From: Symsagittifera roscoffensis
Taxonomy: Eukaryota > Xenacoelomorpha > Acoela > Convolutidae
Assembly: GCF_963678635.1 (NCBI RefSeq)
Contig: NC_087064.1
Coordinates: 70,121,465 to 70,185,464, forward strand
DNA length: 64,000 nucleotides
Direction: 5' to 3'
Both the position numbers and the translations under genes were made by a program. Numbering within the stretch: position 1 is the stretch's first letter; every line of letters begins with the position of its first letter. The notes under the pieces were generated by a model, which had not been told where the DNA came from, made no database searches, and saw only the letters and a list, made by a program, of their open reading frames with translations. Shown piece by piece: positions 1 through 10,559 of the stretch.

Positions 1-3000
1 GTCACGAACTCCGTGACTCCTCTGATCAGCGCCAAGGGATCGGTCCTCATAGCCAAGCTCAGATCTGTTAATAGCGGCATGCCTCCAATATGTCGTCTAA
101 CATCTTCCTCTCTATCAATTGTTTCGTCTTCTCCGGTTCCAAAGCGATTTTGCTGCAAGAGATATTGGATCAGAGTGTGTCTCAGGTCTCTTATTTTGTT
201 CCACGAGTCCGTGGACTTCTTCATATCCAGGCTCCTCACTCTCTCTTTCATCTGCTCTGGACAACGTGCCAGTTTCATTAGTCCTCCCAAGTTTCCGTGA
301 GTTATTGCGATCAATGTCAGAAGTCCATCTAGTCGCAGGTTCTGTATTCCATCCGTAAGCAGTATCGCCGGTCCTTTCACGAAACTCTCCACGAACAAGG
401 CTATTAATTCCACTATCGATACTTTCACTACTGCTGGGAGGAATTCCTTTATCAAATAGTGCGAGACTTTCGGGTAAACTTTTGCCAAGAAGGACGCGGT
501 CCATCCGGCTCCCAACCCTTCTAGCATGCTGTCTGTCCTTTCAAATCCCTCCTGTCCCTTCACTTCCTGGGTCCAGAAGGTTTCCAGAGTAATCTGACAC
601 ATTCTGTTCACGAACTCAGCTGTCTTTTCTCCGGCATTTTCCGCCAGGTTCACCTCCTTCAACAAGTAGGCGTGTATCTTAGTGATCATTACTGGGCCTT
701 GCTGAAAAGCATCTGCACCCAATGCCGCTACTCTAGGATTCAGGTGTAGCCACTGGTTTGCTTCCGGCTTGGTTCTCAGCACCATCGCTTCCAGATGAGC
801 TCTCGTCTCCAGTGAATTCTTTCTTCTCGTGTCTTCACTCGCCACTTCCATTGCTCGGAACCACAAGTCGTTGGACATTGCCGTGATCACTCGATGGTCA
901 TCATCTATTCCTGGTTTCAAATTGAGTTGCCGACTGAAGTTGGACAGTTCCAACCCCAGCACTTCGTCCAACACTAACATGTGTAGCGCGTGGTCCTTGA
1001 ATCCTCTCATCGCGTTTGAGATATCTGACCATACTGCAGGCAGTTCAGCCTTAAGTGGCCTCAGGTTCTCCATTTCTATCATGCGATTCGGGGCTGATAT
1101 GATCACATCAGATTTTCCTTCCGAAAGTAAGGCTACCATTGCATACACAAATTTCAGTCCATCCGGGAGATGTGCATATCCCGGAGACAACGCAAATACT
1201 ACTCTCAACGTCACTTTATTGAATGATCCCTCCTTCGTCGCATCCACCACTTCACCCATCGACTCCAGGATGTCTTTTATCGCTGGCCATACTGCGTTTT
1301 CTGCTGTTGCAGGATCTCTGAGCCTGCTCAGAAAACCTCTACTGTGTAGATGGTCATTGATACCAGCAAACACAATCGTTATCGGGTTCATTTCTGTCTG
1401 CCTTTGTACCCTTATAGCCAATGACACTGATTGCAATAGGTCTAGGTCAACTGCGGCCAGCATTTTGACGTCCGGCCAAAACAAAGACTTAGAGGTGTAC
1501 ACGAACTCTGAATTCGCTACTACCATGATTTTGGCCTTTCTCATCTCTGCTTTGTCGTAGGCGGCGAAGATGGTCTCATCTTTCTTTATCGCTGTCAATC
1601 CGCCATATCTCTGGGCATCACCATCTTGGTTCACTAGTTTTGGGTACACTCTCTCCTTCACATGACCAGGTGGTGTCGTCAGTTGCCTAAATATCTTCAC
1701 GTGTTGTCCAATCGGCGCTCTCGCCATCAGGAATCTCCCTGGTCTTTCTTCACGATTCCTCTCATCATGGTTCAATCTCACATCTTGCAACGGTCTTGCA
1801 TTCACAGGTCCCATTGTGTTGTTGGAGGGCAGTCCCTCCAAATCGGCAAATGTCAAGGCCGTCGTGGAGCTGAAATTTATGCTAGCGGCTATCAACCAGT
1901 CTACGCCGGTTATCGAGTATAATCTGCTGACGGATAGCGTCGCTCCATTCAGCATCCTCCTTGCATCTTCAATGAAGCTTACTCTCTGTAGGTCCAGCTT
2001 CATCAGTTCGTCTTTGTATATATGCCAGGGAGACGGTATGGATCGAGACCACAACAATGAGCCTCTGCTCGGTCTCTCCTCTCGGCTGGTACTCGTCGTC
2101 TCCGATCTAGTGTCCGATCTAGATGTGCCTGCTACTTCTTCGATTGGTTGGTTGACAGGTCCTATCCTTCTCCTAGGATGAATTGTCCTCCTCATCGGTG
2201 CTTCTCCCAACCGATCCTGCACGTCTGTTCTTCGACCTGGTTCACTGGAGCTTTGTTGCCGGTAATTTGTGACGGCTGGGACCGTACCCAAGCGTGTTTC
2301 CAGGTTAGGAGGCACAAAGGTGGTGATCACCGTATCACTCACCGTTCCCTCTTCCTTCAGCACTCCTGTGTCAAAGAGTTCTGCTTCCAGCTCATCCAAC
2401 CGTTCTTGGAAGACTCGATTCAACCAAGCCTGTCCTTCGATGCTGTCGAAGTGGATGCCATCCGTGGTCAGTCTGGCTTGATCCATGGCTCTCAATTCAT
2501 GTTCAATGTCCATGAGGATCATTCTTCCGGCATTTCGATTTGCTAGGTTCCTCAGTATGTTGTTCCATCTCATGACTCCCTCGTTGTGCCTTCTCCCTGA
2601 TGCTGTCAGGCTTCTCGTATTCATTGGCACCGTGCAAACGGTCAGTACCGCGCAACTGAACTTCTGCCAGAGAGTAGTAAACAAACACACCATCATTGAC
2701 TCCCACAGTGCTTCCTGCTCGTCTGATCCTCTGGAGATGTCATTAGTCCCAACTAAGATCATCACGTTGCGAATCCTCCCTGGATTCATCAGTTCCACCA
2801 TCCGATATAACTGGACTATTGTCGCGCCTCCAAAGGCCATCACCGTGGTGACCCACGAGGTCCTCAAATTCGACAGCACTCTGACTAAACTGTCTCCCAA
2901 TATCAGGTGAGATATCCCGAGTGGTGGTTGCTGCAGGTTCACAGCCGGGCTCCAGGTAGCTCGATTGAAGCAGGCCCTCGGATCTGTCTCTGGAACTCCC

Positions 3001-3507
3001 GTGAAATTATACTTCAATTGATTATTCTTCTGCACGTCTATTACACGAGACACTTTCTTCGCTGGCATCTTTCGTACTTTCCTCTCTGGAATTCTTGAGC
3101 TCCCCATGAGTGGTGTCACGTTACTTATCCCTTGTCTGATCACGGTCTGGGAGAGTTGTACTCTGCCCGTATCGTCAATCGTTCCATAGGGTGCAGTCAC
3201 CCCGGAACCTGGCGCATTCTTGTTAGCGACCAGTCGTCCAGCTGTCTCTATCAGTTTCCTCACTGTCTGTTCTACGACGGGGTCACCCAAGGTGTCACTA
3301 GGATCCGGGATCGTTACTCGATTTGTCTCTGCTGGAGGTCGTGTCTCCGTTGTTTGACTCATTTCTCGAGGCGTCAAGAGTTCCATCGGGGACTGCCCAC
3401 GAGGAATATCCCTTGCAGGTATCACTTTCTCAATGGCCGTTGTCAACGCCGCCTGTTCCGATCGCTCTTTGTATTCCTGCCTTAAGCGTTCGATCTCTTG
3501 ACCCTGC
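1..3507 (-). repeat. Tandem duplication, second copy, cut by the window edge
   Basis: Identical to 6439-9945 as far as I can read. The sequence joined to its right end (3508 onward) differs from that at 9946 onward, so position 3507/3508 is the duplication junction. The segment 3508-6438 (977 codons) is the part of the repeat unit seen only once in this window. It encodes the acidic low-complexity stretch and helical sequence that I do not recognise. Confidence 0.95.
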
Positions 3508-6500
3508 AATTTGGCCTGTGGATTGTTAACGCTCTTGATCGTTACAATTCTGGACGTCCAGAATCTTAGTAACACCGCCTGCTCATAATCAAAGAAGCAA
3601 TCACGTATGTCTTCACTCAGGAAAGGATTGTACGCTATCCCTATGATCCCGGATACGTAGCTATATGACTTCTTCTTGATCGGTCCACAGTATTCACTGG
3701 ATTTCGGCAATGCTCCCATAGATTCTTTAGTGAGTCTCAACTCCTTGTTTGAGAATCTCCTGATCTCGTCTATCTTTTTCATGGGTTCCAATTCTTCAGG
3801 TTCTTTCATGTTTACCCTCATCGGTTTACTTTGCTGCATGTCCAGCAGTGCTAGCAAGAACAAGGCTTTCGTTCGCTCCTCGCCTTCCCTCAACATTTTA
3901 ACACAAGTGTTTAATGCAGGTACTGAAATCTGCTCTATCAGGAATCGAATGAAACAGAGAGCATCTCTCCGCTTCGCACACGCTACTGCTGCTCCCTCCT
4001 GGACTATCAGATCCCTCAGATTCGTCATAAGGAACACCTTTTCTTCTTTTGACCTTTTTCTTTCCTCTGAGTCATATTCTTCGCGAGTCAGTCCCATCAT
4101 GCACCAGGCGAACCTGAGTTGTAACTCTGTCCGTACGTAAGGTACTGCCACGAGAGCATGTATTCTTGGCGTAGTCCTCATTTCTTCCTCGAAATACCTC
4201 AACACTACTGCTTTCCATGGAAGGCTCACTAACTGCTCGATCGTTTCCGCCTCTACTTCAGACGACGCCAAAGTTCCATACGCCTTCTGCTTGAGGGTGG
4301 TGCCTTGCAACATCATTTCCAGATAACCCTCCATGGCTTTTTCGTCTTCCAGGGCCATTACATACCCTCTAGCCGAGTTCCGGTAGTCCAACATCTCCAT
4401 GTATCCACCGGTGGGTTCATCTATCGACACTGTCTCCGACACGGTTAGTCGGTTGTATTCCACTGGTGTTAGTTGTCCTGCAACACTTCCCTTTCCATGA
4501 TTCATGGGAGATGGCTTGAAGTCTTTCATTTTGCTCTCTCCACATTGGCTGAGTATTTCCATTTCTAAGGTTGCTCCAGTCAGAGTGCGGTCACTCCTTT
4601 TGGATTTATAACCAGTTGACTTTATCCCCGCCATGAGAATGGGTGGCACCATCGCTATATCGGTTAATATTCTATCTGTGCCAGACAATTGATAATCACC
4701 TTGTCCCAAATCCATGACCTCCTCGACTCGTTTTCTTTTCGCTGAGCTACCAGCTTTCATCGATATTTCTGAATCCACTTTAGTCTTCCCAATTCTCCTC
4801 GGCATCACTCTGCTGCCTAACCTCATTTTCATCGCATTGATTTTATCAATCACCATTTTCGATCGCATCGTCCCTCTCCTGGTTCTTGACAGATACACCA
4901 CCTCTCCTTCATCGTCCCGCGGTGTCATCTTGATGGGAGAATTCGCTTCACTCTCATCAGTAGCTGAGTCGATCAACAACTCACTCAGTCTCCCTTCACA
5001 CTCATCAAGCTTGTCAAGTATTTCTCTCATCAAGGGTTGATTGAGACCTGTTTTGAGAATGGACTGGGTCCCATAGCTCTGAATCACGGTCCAGACTTCT
5101 TCCATAAACGCCACTCTGTCCAGCTTACATCCCGTCCTACTCTCGTGGTCTCGGTGATGTACTTCCCATTCTTCTTCGGGCAGCGTTCCCAAGAAAGGTA
5201 CTCTGGCTGAGGCCTCTATTCTTCTCCTCCTAGGTGATTCCATGAGGATTCTCTGGTCTTTATTTCTTGAATTGCCAGGAGAGCTGCTCTCCGGCAAATT
5301 CCGTTTCATTTCCTCAATGGCTGACGGAGGTTCCAGTGTCGAGATGCCTTCATCCGCTGGCTCAGTCGTTTCCAACGTGTCTGCATTATTCTCAAGATCA
5401 CTGAAGATATTGAAATCCAGGCTGGATGTTCCTCCTGTCGATGCCCTGTCGTCTTCCCCACCAGCTTGATCTTGTTGCATTGGTTCTTCAGTCTGACGGC
5501 TTCCACCCTGTCCGTCATCTCCCTCTGACTTATCCTTGTTCGAGCCCGATGGTCCTTGTTCGTCATTGTCAGCTTCTTCCTGGAATCTCGGTATGAGCAA
5601 TGTACCGGCTGATTTGTCTTCCTCTTCTCCATGGACCACTTTGATTTCTTCACAGCCGAATGGTGCTAGGAAGGTTCTCGTCTGCAATATTCCTCCCACT
5701 TTCATCTCCTTTTTCACACTGGTCAGGATTAATGAGGCTTCAGGCAATTCTGTCCTGCCTCTCATTCTCATCGGAGTTAAGCCTAGTTCCTTCCATTCCT
5801 CATCAAATCTTCCAGGCTTGGGAGTAGCGGCGTTGCTTATTCGCCTTCTCGTCGCTTGATCCGTGTATGCAAATCGCGTGTACTGCAACACGGCGGCATT
5901 TCTCCCCACGAAGTATGGATCCATCGTCACCGAGAAATTCCCTACTCTCCTTTCATTGGTTTCGAATGCTCTCAATCTAGGAGTTTGTACTACGGAGACT
6001 ACTCCGAGCAGCATCCTTCTTATCAGAGGGAATTCAGGGATTGCCTCCGGTAGCTTCTCGTAATCGCCCCAGTCCTTCGTCTCTTCTCTCACTTTGTGAT
6101 AGGCTGTTGTGAGACGAGGCACTCTGGTCATTTCACCATTCGTTTTGTCATAGGGCCTCAGATTCCAAAGCTTTGGAAACACCTCGATGTGTCCTCTTTC
6201 TACTTCTCCCATGCGGTCACAGAAGTGATCGTCAAAATTGATGACTGTCATCTCCGGCTCCGATATTTTCGCAAACAACAGATCTTCACTCATGAGCTCC
6301 CGCAGTGTGTGCTGCTCACACCAGTTCGGTGTACTACCGTCCACTGCCGATATGAGGTTCAGGTGCAGCACCGACCTCCTATATGCTTCCACTTTAACGT
6401 CAGGGAACGCAAAGGTGACTGCTGGTCCATAGATCACTGTCACGAACTCCGTGACTCCTCTGATCAGCGCCAAGGGATCGGTCCTCATAGCCAAGCTCAG

Positions 6501-9500
6501 ATCTGTTAATAGCGGCATGCCTCCAATATGTCGTCTAACATCTTCCTCTCTATCAATTGTTTCGTCTTCTCCGGTTCCAAAGCGATTTTGCTGCAAGAGA
6601 TATTGGATCAGAGTGTGTCTCAGGTCTCTTATTTTGTTCCACGAGTCCGTGGACTTCTTCATATCCAGGCTCCTCACTCTCTCTTTCATCTGCTCTGGAC
6701 AACGTGCCAGTTTCATTAGTCCTCCCAAGTTTCCGTGAGTTATTGCGATCAATGTCAGAAGTCCATCTAGTCGCAGGTTCTGTATTCCATCCGTAAGCAG
6801 TATCGCCGGTCCTTTCACGAAACTCTCCACGAACAAGGCTATTAATTCCACTATCGATACTTTCACTACTGCTGGGAGGAATTCCTTTATCAAATAGTGC
6901 GAGACTTTCGGGTAAACTTTTGCCAAGAAGGACGCGGTCCATCCGGCTCCCAACCCTTCTAGCATGCTGTCTGTCCTTTCAAATCCCTCCTGTCCCTTCA
7001 CTTCCTGGGTCCAGAAGGTTTCCAGAGTAATCTGACACATTCTGTTCACGAACTCAGCTGTCTTTTCTCCGGCATTTTCCGCCAGGTTCACCTCCTTCAA
7101 CAAGTAGGCGTGTATCTTAGTGATCATTACTGGGCCTTGCTGAAAAGCATCTGCACCCAATGCCGCTACTCTAGGATTCAGGTGTAGCCACTGGTTTGCT
7201 TCCGGCTTGGTTCTCAGCACCATCGCTTCCAGATGAGCTCTCGTCTCCAGTGAATTCTTTCTTCTCGTGTCTTCACTCGCCACTTCCATTGCTCGGAACC
7301 ACAAGTCGTTGGACATTGCCGTGATCACTCGATGGTCATCATCTATTCCTGGTTTCAAATTGAGTTGCCGACTGAAGTTGGACAGTTCCAACCCCAGCAC
7401 TTCGTCCAACACTAACATGTGTAGCGCGTGGTCCTTGAATCCTCTCATCGCGTTTGAGATATCTGACCATACTGCAGGCAGTTCAGCCTTAAGTGGCCTC
7501 AGGTTCTCCATTTCTATCATGCGATTCGGGGCTGATATGATCACATCAGATTTTCCTTCCGAAAGTAAGGCTACCATTGCATACACAAATTTCAGTCCAT
7601 CCGGGAGATGTGCATATCCCGGAGACAACGCAAATACTACTCTCAACGTCACTTTATTGAATGATCCCTCCTTCGTCGCATCCACCACTTCACCCATCGA
7701 CTCCAGGATGTCTTTTATCGCTGGCCATACTGCGTTTTCTGCTGTTGCAGGATCTCTGAGCCTGCTCAGAAAACCTCTACTGTGTAGATGGTCATTGATA
7801 CCAGCAAACACAATCGTTATCGGGTTCATTTCTGTCTGCCTTTGTACCCTTATAGCCAATGACACTGATTGCAATAGGTCTAGGTCAACTGCGGCCAGCA
7901 TTTTGACGTCCGGCCAAAACAAAGACTTAGAGGTGTACACGAACTCTGAATTCGCTACTACCATGATTTTGGCCTTTCTCATCTCTGCTTTGTCGTAGGC
8001 GGCGAAGATGGTCTCATCTTTCTTTATCGCTGTCAATCCGCCATATCTCTGGGCATCACCATCTTGGTTCACTAGTTTTGGGTACACTCTCTCCTTCACA
8101 TGACCAGGTGGTGTCGTCAGTTGCCTAAATATCTTCACGTGTTGTCCAATCGGCGCTCTCGCCATCAGGAATCTCCCTGGTCTTTCTTCACGATTCCTCT
8201 CATCATGGTTCAATCTCACATCTTGCAACGGTCTTGCATTCACAGGTCCCATTGTGTTGTTGGAGGGCAGTCCCTCCAAATCGGCAAATGTCAAGGCCGT
8301 CGTGGAGCTGAAATTTATGCTAGCGGCTATCAACCAGTCTACGCCGGTTATCGAGTATAATCTGCTGACGGATAGCGTCGCTCCATTCAGCATCCTCCTT
8401 GCATCTTCAATGAAGCTTACTCTCTGTAGGTCCAGCTTCATCAGTTCGTCTTTGTATATATGCCAGGGAGACGGTATGGATCGAGACCACAACAATGAGC
8501 CTCTGCTCGGTCTCTCCTCTCGGCTGGTACTCGTCGTCTCCGATCTAGTGTCCGATCTAGATGTGCCTGCTACTTCTTCGATTGGTTGGTTGACAGGTCC
8601 TATCCTTCTCCTAGGATGAATTGTCCTCCTCATCGGTGCTTCTCCCAACCGATCCTGCACGTCTGTTCTTCGACCTGGTTCACTGGAGCTTTGTTGCCGG
8701 TAATTTGTGACGGCTGGGACCGTACCCAAGCGTGTTTCCAGGTTAGGAGGCACAAAGGTGGTGATCACCGTATCACTCACCGTTCCCTCTTCCTTCAGCA
8801 CTCCTGTGTCAAAGAGTTCTGCTTCCAGCTCATCCAACCGTTCTTGGAAGACTCGATTCAACCAAGCCTGTCCTTCGATGCTGTCGAAGTGGATGCCATC
8901 CGTGGTCAGTCTGGCTTGATCCATGGCTCTCAATTCATGTTCAATGTCCATGAGGATCATTCTTCCGGCATTTCGATTTGCTAGGTTCCTCAGTATGTTG
9001 TTCCATCTCATGACTCCCTCGTTGTGCCTTCTCCCTGATGCTGTCAGGCTTCTCGTATTCATTGGCACCGTGCAAACGGTCAGTACCGCGCAACTGAACT
9101 TCTGCCAGAGAGTAGTAAACAAACACACCATCATTGACTCCCACAGTGCTTCCTGCTCGTCTGATCCTCTGGAGATGTCATTAGTCCCAACTAAGATCAT
9201 CACGTTGCGAATCCTCCCTGGATTCATCAGTTCCACCATCCGATATAACTGGACTATTGTCGCGCCTCCAAAGGCCATCACCGTGGTGACCCACGAGGTC
9301 CTCAAATTCGACAGCACTCTGACTAAACTGTCTCCCAATATCAGGTGAGATATCCCGAGTGGTGGTTGCTGCAGGTTCACAGCCGGGCTCCAGGTAGCTC
9401 GATTGAAGCAGGCCCTCGGATCTGTCTCTGGAACTCCCGTGAAATTATACTTCAATTGATTATTCTTCTGCACGTCTATTACACGAGACACTTTCTTCGC

Positions 9501-10559
9501 TGGCATCTTTCGTACTTTCCTCTCTGGAATTCTTGAGCTCCCCATGAGTGGTGTCACGTTACTTATCCCTTGTCTGATCACGGTCTGGGAGAGTTGTACT
9601 CTGCCCGTATCGTCAATCGTTCCATAGGGTGCAGTCACCCCGGAACCTGGCGCATTCTTGTTAGCGACCAGTCGTCCAGCTGTCTCTATCAGTTTCCTCA
9701 CTGTCTGTTCTACGACGGGGTCACCCAAGGTGTCACTAGGATCCGGGATCGTTACTCGATTTGTCTCTGCTGGAGGTCGTGTCTCCGTTGTTTGACTCAT
9801 TTCTCGAGGCGTCAAGAGTTCCATCGGGGACTGCCCACGAGGAATATCCCTTGCAGGTATCACTTTCTCAATGGCCGTTGTCAACGCCGCCTGTTCCGAT
9901 CGCTCTTTGTATTCCTGCCTTAAGCGTTCGATCTCTTGACCCTGCTTTTTGTTGCAGTCTTCAAACAACTTTCTCCACATGTCCCGGTCTTCCTCCATCG
10001 CCAGCATGGTCTTCGTCATATCGTCTAACTCCTTCTTCGTACTTCTCAGCCGATCGTTCATCTCGTCCAGATCTTGTATGGTTTGGTTCGTCTGAACCTT
10101 CTGCGTTACTTTCGCCCTTTTTGGTGGCACAGCTGCTCTCAGTGGTGAACCAGACGAGGTCGCTTCGCTGTTCATCTCCCGATGCATTCTCGTCAGCCCA
10201 GGTTTAGGCTTAGAGGGCATTGGCATCTCACCTGGTTGGTAAGTCCTAGAACTTCCCAATCCAGGCTCATTCGCCAAGTCACTCCCTGAGAGAGCCCCGT
10301 TTCTCCACCTCATCACTCTCATGTTCGGGCGGTCTAGTACTCCTCTTTCTCCATATGCTGCCATCAACAGGACTTCCGTGGGGCGGTCCCCACGGTTGTC
10401 GTGCCCCAAGATGTTGATCAGGGCGGTCAGCAACATGACCACCTCTGGGTCCTCCAGAGCGAAGTCTCGTTCGATCAGCCGACGATAGATCGCATCTACC
10501 ATCGGTCCTACATATGCCTCTGCCAGGTCCATCAATTCATCCAGGTTGAAGTTGTCCAT
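1..10559 (-). CDS. Giant downstream ORF of element 1 with SGNH/GDSL hydrolase domain (partial, open at window edge)
   Basis: The frame opens at the ATG at 10559 (an in-frame stop lies about 40 bp upstream) and I found no in-frame stop down to base 1, giving at least 3519 codons. Residues about 150-205 look helical and charged. An SGNH/GDSL esterase-type domain lies at about 400-565: GDSL 409-412 (nucleophile S411), a glycine pair in block II, GTND 458-461, and a DxxH catalytic pair (D554, H557). A second SGNH-like module follows, with a serine at 871 and GIND 920-923, at the same Ser-to-block-III spacing but no clear DxxH. Residues around 1650-1760 are acidic and low-complexity. A frame-preserving 2146-codon internal duplication is present. 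It sits where env lies in retroviruses, 390 bp after pol. SGNH domains are esterases, lipases or deacetylases in other proteins; the substrate here is unknown. No signal peptide is evident. Confidence 0.8.
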   Translation of the reverse strand, partial: MDNFNLDELMDLAEAYVGPMVDAIYRRLIERDFALEDPEVVMLLTALINILGHDNRGDRPTEVLLMAAYGERGVLDRPNMRVMRWRNGALSGSDLANEPGLGSSRTYQPGEMPMPSKPKPGLTRMHREMNSEATSSGSPLRAAVPPKRAKVTQKVQTNQTIQDLDEMNDRLRSTKKELDDMTKTMLAMEEDRDMWRKLFEDCNKKQGQEIERLRQEYKERSEQAALTTAIEKVIPARDIPRGQSPMELLTPREMSQTTETRPPAETNRVTIPDPSDTLGDPVVEQTVRKLIETAGRLVANKNAPGSGVTAPYGTIDDTGRVQLSQTVIRQGISNVTPLMGSSRIPERKVRKMPAKKVSRVIDVQKNNQLKYNFTGVPETDPRACFNRATWSPAVNLQQPPLGISHLILGDSLVRVLSNLRTSWVTTVMAFGGATIVQLYRMVELMNPGRIRNVMILVGTNDISRGSDEQEALWESMMVCLFTTLWQKFSCAVLTVCTVPMNTRSLTASGRRHNEGVMRWNNILRNLANRNAGRMILMDIEHELRAMDQARLTTDGIHFDSIEGQAWLNRVFQERLDELEAELFDTGVLKEEGTVSDTVITTFVPPNLETRLGTVPAVTNYRQQSSSEPGRRTDVQDRLGEAPMRRTIHPRRRIGPVNQPIEEVAGTSRSDTRSETTSTSREERPSRGSLLWSRSIPSPWHIYKDELMKLDLQRVSFIEDARRMLNGATLSVSRLYSITGVDWLIAASINFSSTTALTFADLEGLPSNNTMGPVNARPLQDVRLNHDERNREERPGRFLMARAPIGQHVKIFRQLTTPPGHVKERVYPKLVNQDGDAQRYGGLTAIKKDETIFAAYDKAEMRKAKIMVVANSEFVYTSKSLFWPDVKMLAAVDLDLLQSVSLAIRVQRQTEMNPITIVFAGINDHLHSRGFLSRLRDPATAENAVWPAIKDILESMGEVVDATKEGSFNKVTLRVVFALSPGYAHLPDGLKFVYAMVALLSEGKSDVIISAPNRMIEMENLRPLKAELPAVWSDISNAMRGFKDHALHMLVLDEVLGLELSNFSRQLNLKPGIDDDHRVITAMSNDLWFRAMEVASEDTRRKNSLETRAHLEAMVLRTKPEANQWLHLNPRVAALGADAFQQGPVMITKIHAYLLKEVNLAENAGEKTAEFVNRMCQITLETFWTQEVKGQEGFERTDSMLEGLGAGWTASFLAKVYPKVSHYLIKEFLPAVVKVSIVELIALFVESFVKGPAILLTDGIQNLRLDGLLTLIAITHGNLGGLMKLARCPEQMKERVRSLDMKKSTDSWNKIRDLRHTLIQYLLQQNRFGTGEDETIDREEDVRRHIGGMPLLTDLSLAMRTDPLALIRGVTEFVTVIYGPAVTFAFPDVKVEAYRRSVLHLNLISAVDGSTPNWCEQHTLRELMSEDLLFAKISEPEMTVINFDDHFCDRMGEVERGHIEVFPKLWNLRPYDKTNGEMTRVPRLTTAYHKVREETKDWGDYEKLPEAIPEFPLIRRMLLGVVSVVQTPRLRAFETNERRVGNFSVTMDPYFVGRNAAVLQYTRFAYTDQATRRRISNAATPKPGRFDEEWKELGLTPMRMRGRTELPEASLILTSVKKEMKVGGILQTRTFLAPFGCEEIKVVHGEEEDKSAGTLLIPRFQEEADNDEQGPSGSNKDKSEGDDGQGGSRQTEEPMQQDQAGGEDDRASTGGTSSLDFNIFSDLENNADTLETTEPADEGISTLEPPSAIEEMKRNLPESSSPGNSRNKDQRILMESPRRRRIEASARVPFLGTLPEEEWEVHHRDHESRTGCKLDRVAFMEEVWTVIQSYGTQSILKTGLNQPLMREILDKLDECEGRLSELLIDSATDESEANSPIKMTPRDDEGEVVYLSRTRRGTMRSKMVIDKINAMKMRLGSRVMPRRIGKTKVDSEISMKAGSSAKRKRVEEVMDLGQGDYQLSGTDRILTDIAMVPPILMAGIKSTGYKSKRSDRTLTGATLEMEILSQCGESKMKDFKPSPMNHGKGSVAGQLTPVEYNRLTVSETVSIDEPTGGYMEMLDYRNSARGYVMALEDEKAMEGYLEMMLQGTTLKQKAYGTLASSEVEAETIEQLVSLPWKAVVLRYFEEEMRTTPRIHALVAVPYVRTELQLRFAWCMMGLTREEYDSEERKRSKEEKVFLMTNLRDLIVQEGAAVACAKRRDALCFIRFLIEQISVPALNTCVKMLREGEERTKALFLLALLDMQQSKPMRVNMKEPEELEPMKKIDEIRRFSNKELRLTKESMGALPKSSEYCGPIKKKSYSYVSGIIGIAYNPFLSEDIRDCFFDYEQAVLLRFWTSRIVTIKSVNNPQAKLQGQEIERLRQEYKERSEQAALTTAIEKVIPARDIPRGQSPMELLTPREMSQTTETRPPAETNRVTIPDPSDTLGDPVVEQTVRKLIETAGRLVANKNAPGSGVTAPYGTIDDTGRVQLSQTVIRQGISNVTPLMGSSRIPERKVRKMPAKKVSRVIDVQKNNQLKYNFTGVPETDPRACFNRATWSPAVNLQQPPLGISHLILGDSLVRVLSNLRTSWVTTVMAFGGATIVQLYRMVELMNPGRIRNVMILVGTNDISRGSDEQEALWESMMVCLFTTLWQKFSCAVLTVCTVPMNTRSLTASGRRHNEGVMRWNNILRNLANRNAGRMILMDIEHELRAMDQARLTTDGIHFDSIEGQAWLNRVFQERLDELEAELFDTGVLKEEGTVSDTVITTFVPPNLETRLGTVPAVTNYRQQSSSEPGRRTDVQDRLGEAPMRRTIHPRRRIGPVNQPIEEVAGTSRSDTRSETTSTSREERPSRGSLLWSRSIPSPWHIYKDELMKLDLQRVSFIEDARRMLNGATLSVSRLYSITGVDWLIAASINFSSTTALTFADLEGLPSNNTMGPVNARPLQDVRLNHDERNREERPGRFLMARAPIGQHVKIFRQLTTPPGHVKERVYPKLVNQDGDAQRYGGLTAIKKDETIFAAYDKAEMRKAKIMVVANSEFVYTSKSLFWPDVKMLAAVDLDLLQSVSLAIRVQRQTEMNPITIVFAGINDHLHSRGFLSRLRDPATAENAVWPAIKDILESMGEVVDATKEGSFNKVTLRVVFALSPGYAHLPDGLKFVYAMVALLSEGKSDVIISAPNRMIEMENLRPLKAELPAVWSDISNAMRGFKDHALHMLVLDEVLGLELSNFSRQLNLKPGIDDDHRVITAMSNDLWFRAMEVASEDTRRKNSLETRAHLEAMVLRTKPEANQWLHLNPRVAALGADAFQQGPVMITKIHAYLLKEVNLAENAGEKTAEFVNRMCQITLETFWTQEVKGQEGFERTDSMLEGLGAGWTASFLAKVYPKVSHYLIKEFLPAVVKVSIVELIALFVESFVKGPAILLTDGIQNLRLDGLLTLIAITHGNLGGLMKLARCPEQMKERVRSLDMKKSTDSWNKIRDLRHTLIQYLLQQNRFGTGEDETIDREEDVRRHIGGMPLLTDLSLAMRTDPLALIRGVTEFV
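6439..9945 (-). repeat. Tandem duplication, first copy in the reading direction (period 6438 bp)
   Basis: This 3507-bp block is repeated at 1-3507 with no difference that I can see. The period of 6438 bp is exactly 2146 codons, so the reading frame of the giant ORF passes through both copies. This copy follows the unique N-terminal sequence (10559-9946) and contains the complete SGNH domain and the second SGNH-like module. Confidence 0.95.
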
